A DNA stretch of 30,672 bases from positions 1-30,672 of the IMG/VR virus record IMGVR_UViG_3300005549_000023; one strand, given 5' to 3'. Source of the DNA: a virus. The translations under genes and the position numbers were made by a program. How positions within the stretch are numbered: position 1 is the first letter of the stretch; the number at the start of each line of letters is the position of its first letter. Shown here piece by piece: positions 30,334 through 30,672 of the stretch. The notes below the pieces were generated by a model. It searched no databases. It saw nothing but the letters and a program-made list of their open reading frames with translations, and was not told the origin of the DNA.

Positions 30334-30672
30334 GTGGGCTACGTCGAAGTCGTACAATCCAAATCCCCTATCGGTTTTGCCTACCTTAACGAACTATCCG
30401 GCGACGTAATAGTGAACTACGGGACTGATCTGGCGCAGGGTACTTACTACCCAGACGCGGTGAAAGGGCAGCCCTCGCCGATTGAATCAGACGCATCGTC
30501 ACGCTCAGTTGGCAGTCGCGTCGGCACTCTGCCCGTGCCTGCTCCAGTTAACGGACTGTCGTTCGGCGGCTGGGGTTATTACTCGCCGACACTGACCGCA
30601 GCCGTTATCTGTCGCAACGGACAGGTGGGAGTAGCGAACTCTAATATGATTGTTATCGACTCCAGCGGGCTG
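30334..30672 (+). CDS. fibre or tail protein, truncated by window end
   Basis: A GTG at 30334, with GGTGGGG about eight bases upstream, opens a frame that is still open at the last base, giving 113 residues (MGYVEVVQSKSPIGFAYLNE, then VIVNYGTDLAQGTYYPDA). The sequence is beta-rich. It directly follows the lectin-like gene and is probably another fibre or tip component. The C-terminus lies outside the window, so no domain can be assigned. Confidence 0.6.
   Translation, partial: MGYVEVVQSKSPIGFAYLNELSGDVIVNYGTDLAQGTYYPDAVKGQPSPIESDASSRSVGSRVGTLPVPAPVNGLSFGGWGYYSPTLTAAVICRNGQVGVANSNMIVIDSSGL

Overview
The window is most of the morphogenesis half of a tailed double-stranded DNA phage (siphovirus type) or a closely related prophage. 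The evidence is the gene order: terminase, portal, scaffold, HK97-type capsid, head-tail connectors, tail tube, a frameshifted tail assembly chaperone pair, a 1569-residue tape measure protein, distal tail proteins and fibres. Genes are tightly packed, many joined by ATGA or TAATG overlaps, and all but two lie on the + strand. I see no integrase, tRNA gene, CRISPR array or insertion sequence. Base composition is moderate. One secreted-type protein carries Pro/Thr-rich linkers (PTPTPSPTP style), common in Acidobacteriota and some other soil bacteria, so a soil host is possible but not shown.

Layout. 1-127 is non-coding with a 12-bp perfect inverted repeat. 128-2300 is a cassette of small membrane, coiled-coil and Cys-rich proteins, possibly lysis-related by position and topology. 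2301-2685 is a gene-poor stretch with promoters and hairpins. 2686-4599 encodes a 637-residue multidomain protein of unknown function. 4603-5474 is the only reverse-strand island: a small HTH regulator and a von Willebrand A (MIDAS) protein in one operon. 5475-5909 has divergent promoters and a stretch that folds by eye into a complex RNA ending in a T-arm-like hairpin and CCA. A tiny ORF and the terminase genes follow (6068-7760), then a ribbon-helix-helix/zinc-ribbon regulator under its own promoter, the portal (8436), a run of small unknown proteins (9878-12345), an intrinsic terminator (12373-12422), scaffold, capsid and decoration genes (12449-15196), connectors (15657-17829), tail tube (18471), chaperones G and G-T (19566-20500), tape measure (20997-25706), and distal tail and fibre genes to the window edge.

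How it fits together. The terminase pumps DNA through the portal into a capsid built on the scaffold. Connector proteins seal the head and join it to a tail whose tube is the 18471 product and whose length is set by the tape measure with the frameshifted chaperones. The hub-like 26128 and 26946 products and the fibres form the tip.

The observations most worth following are the candidate structured RNA before the terminase genes, the palindromic operator overlapping the promoter of the ribbon-helix-helix gene, a recurring leaderless promoter-start arrangement, the T TTT TTT frameshift site, and the reverse-strand HTH/vWA pair. All functions are read by eye from sequence; no database search was possible.
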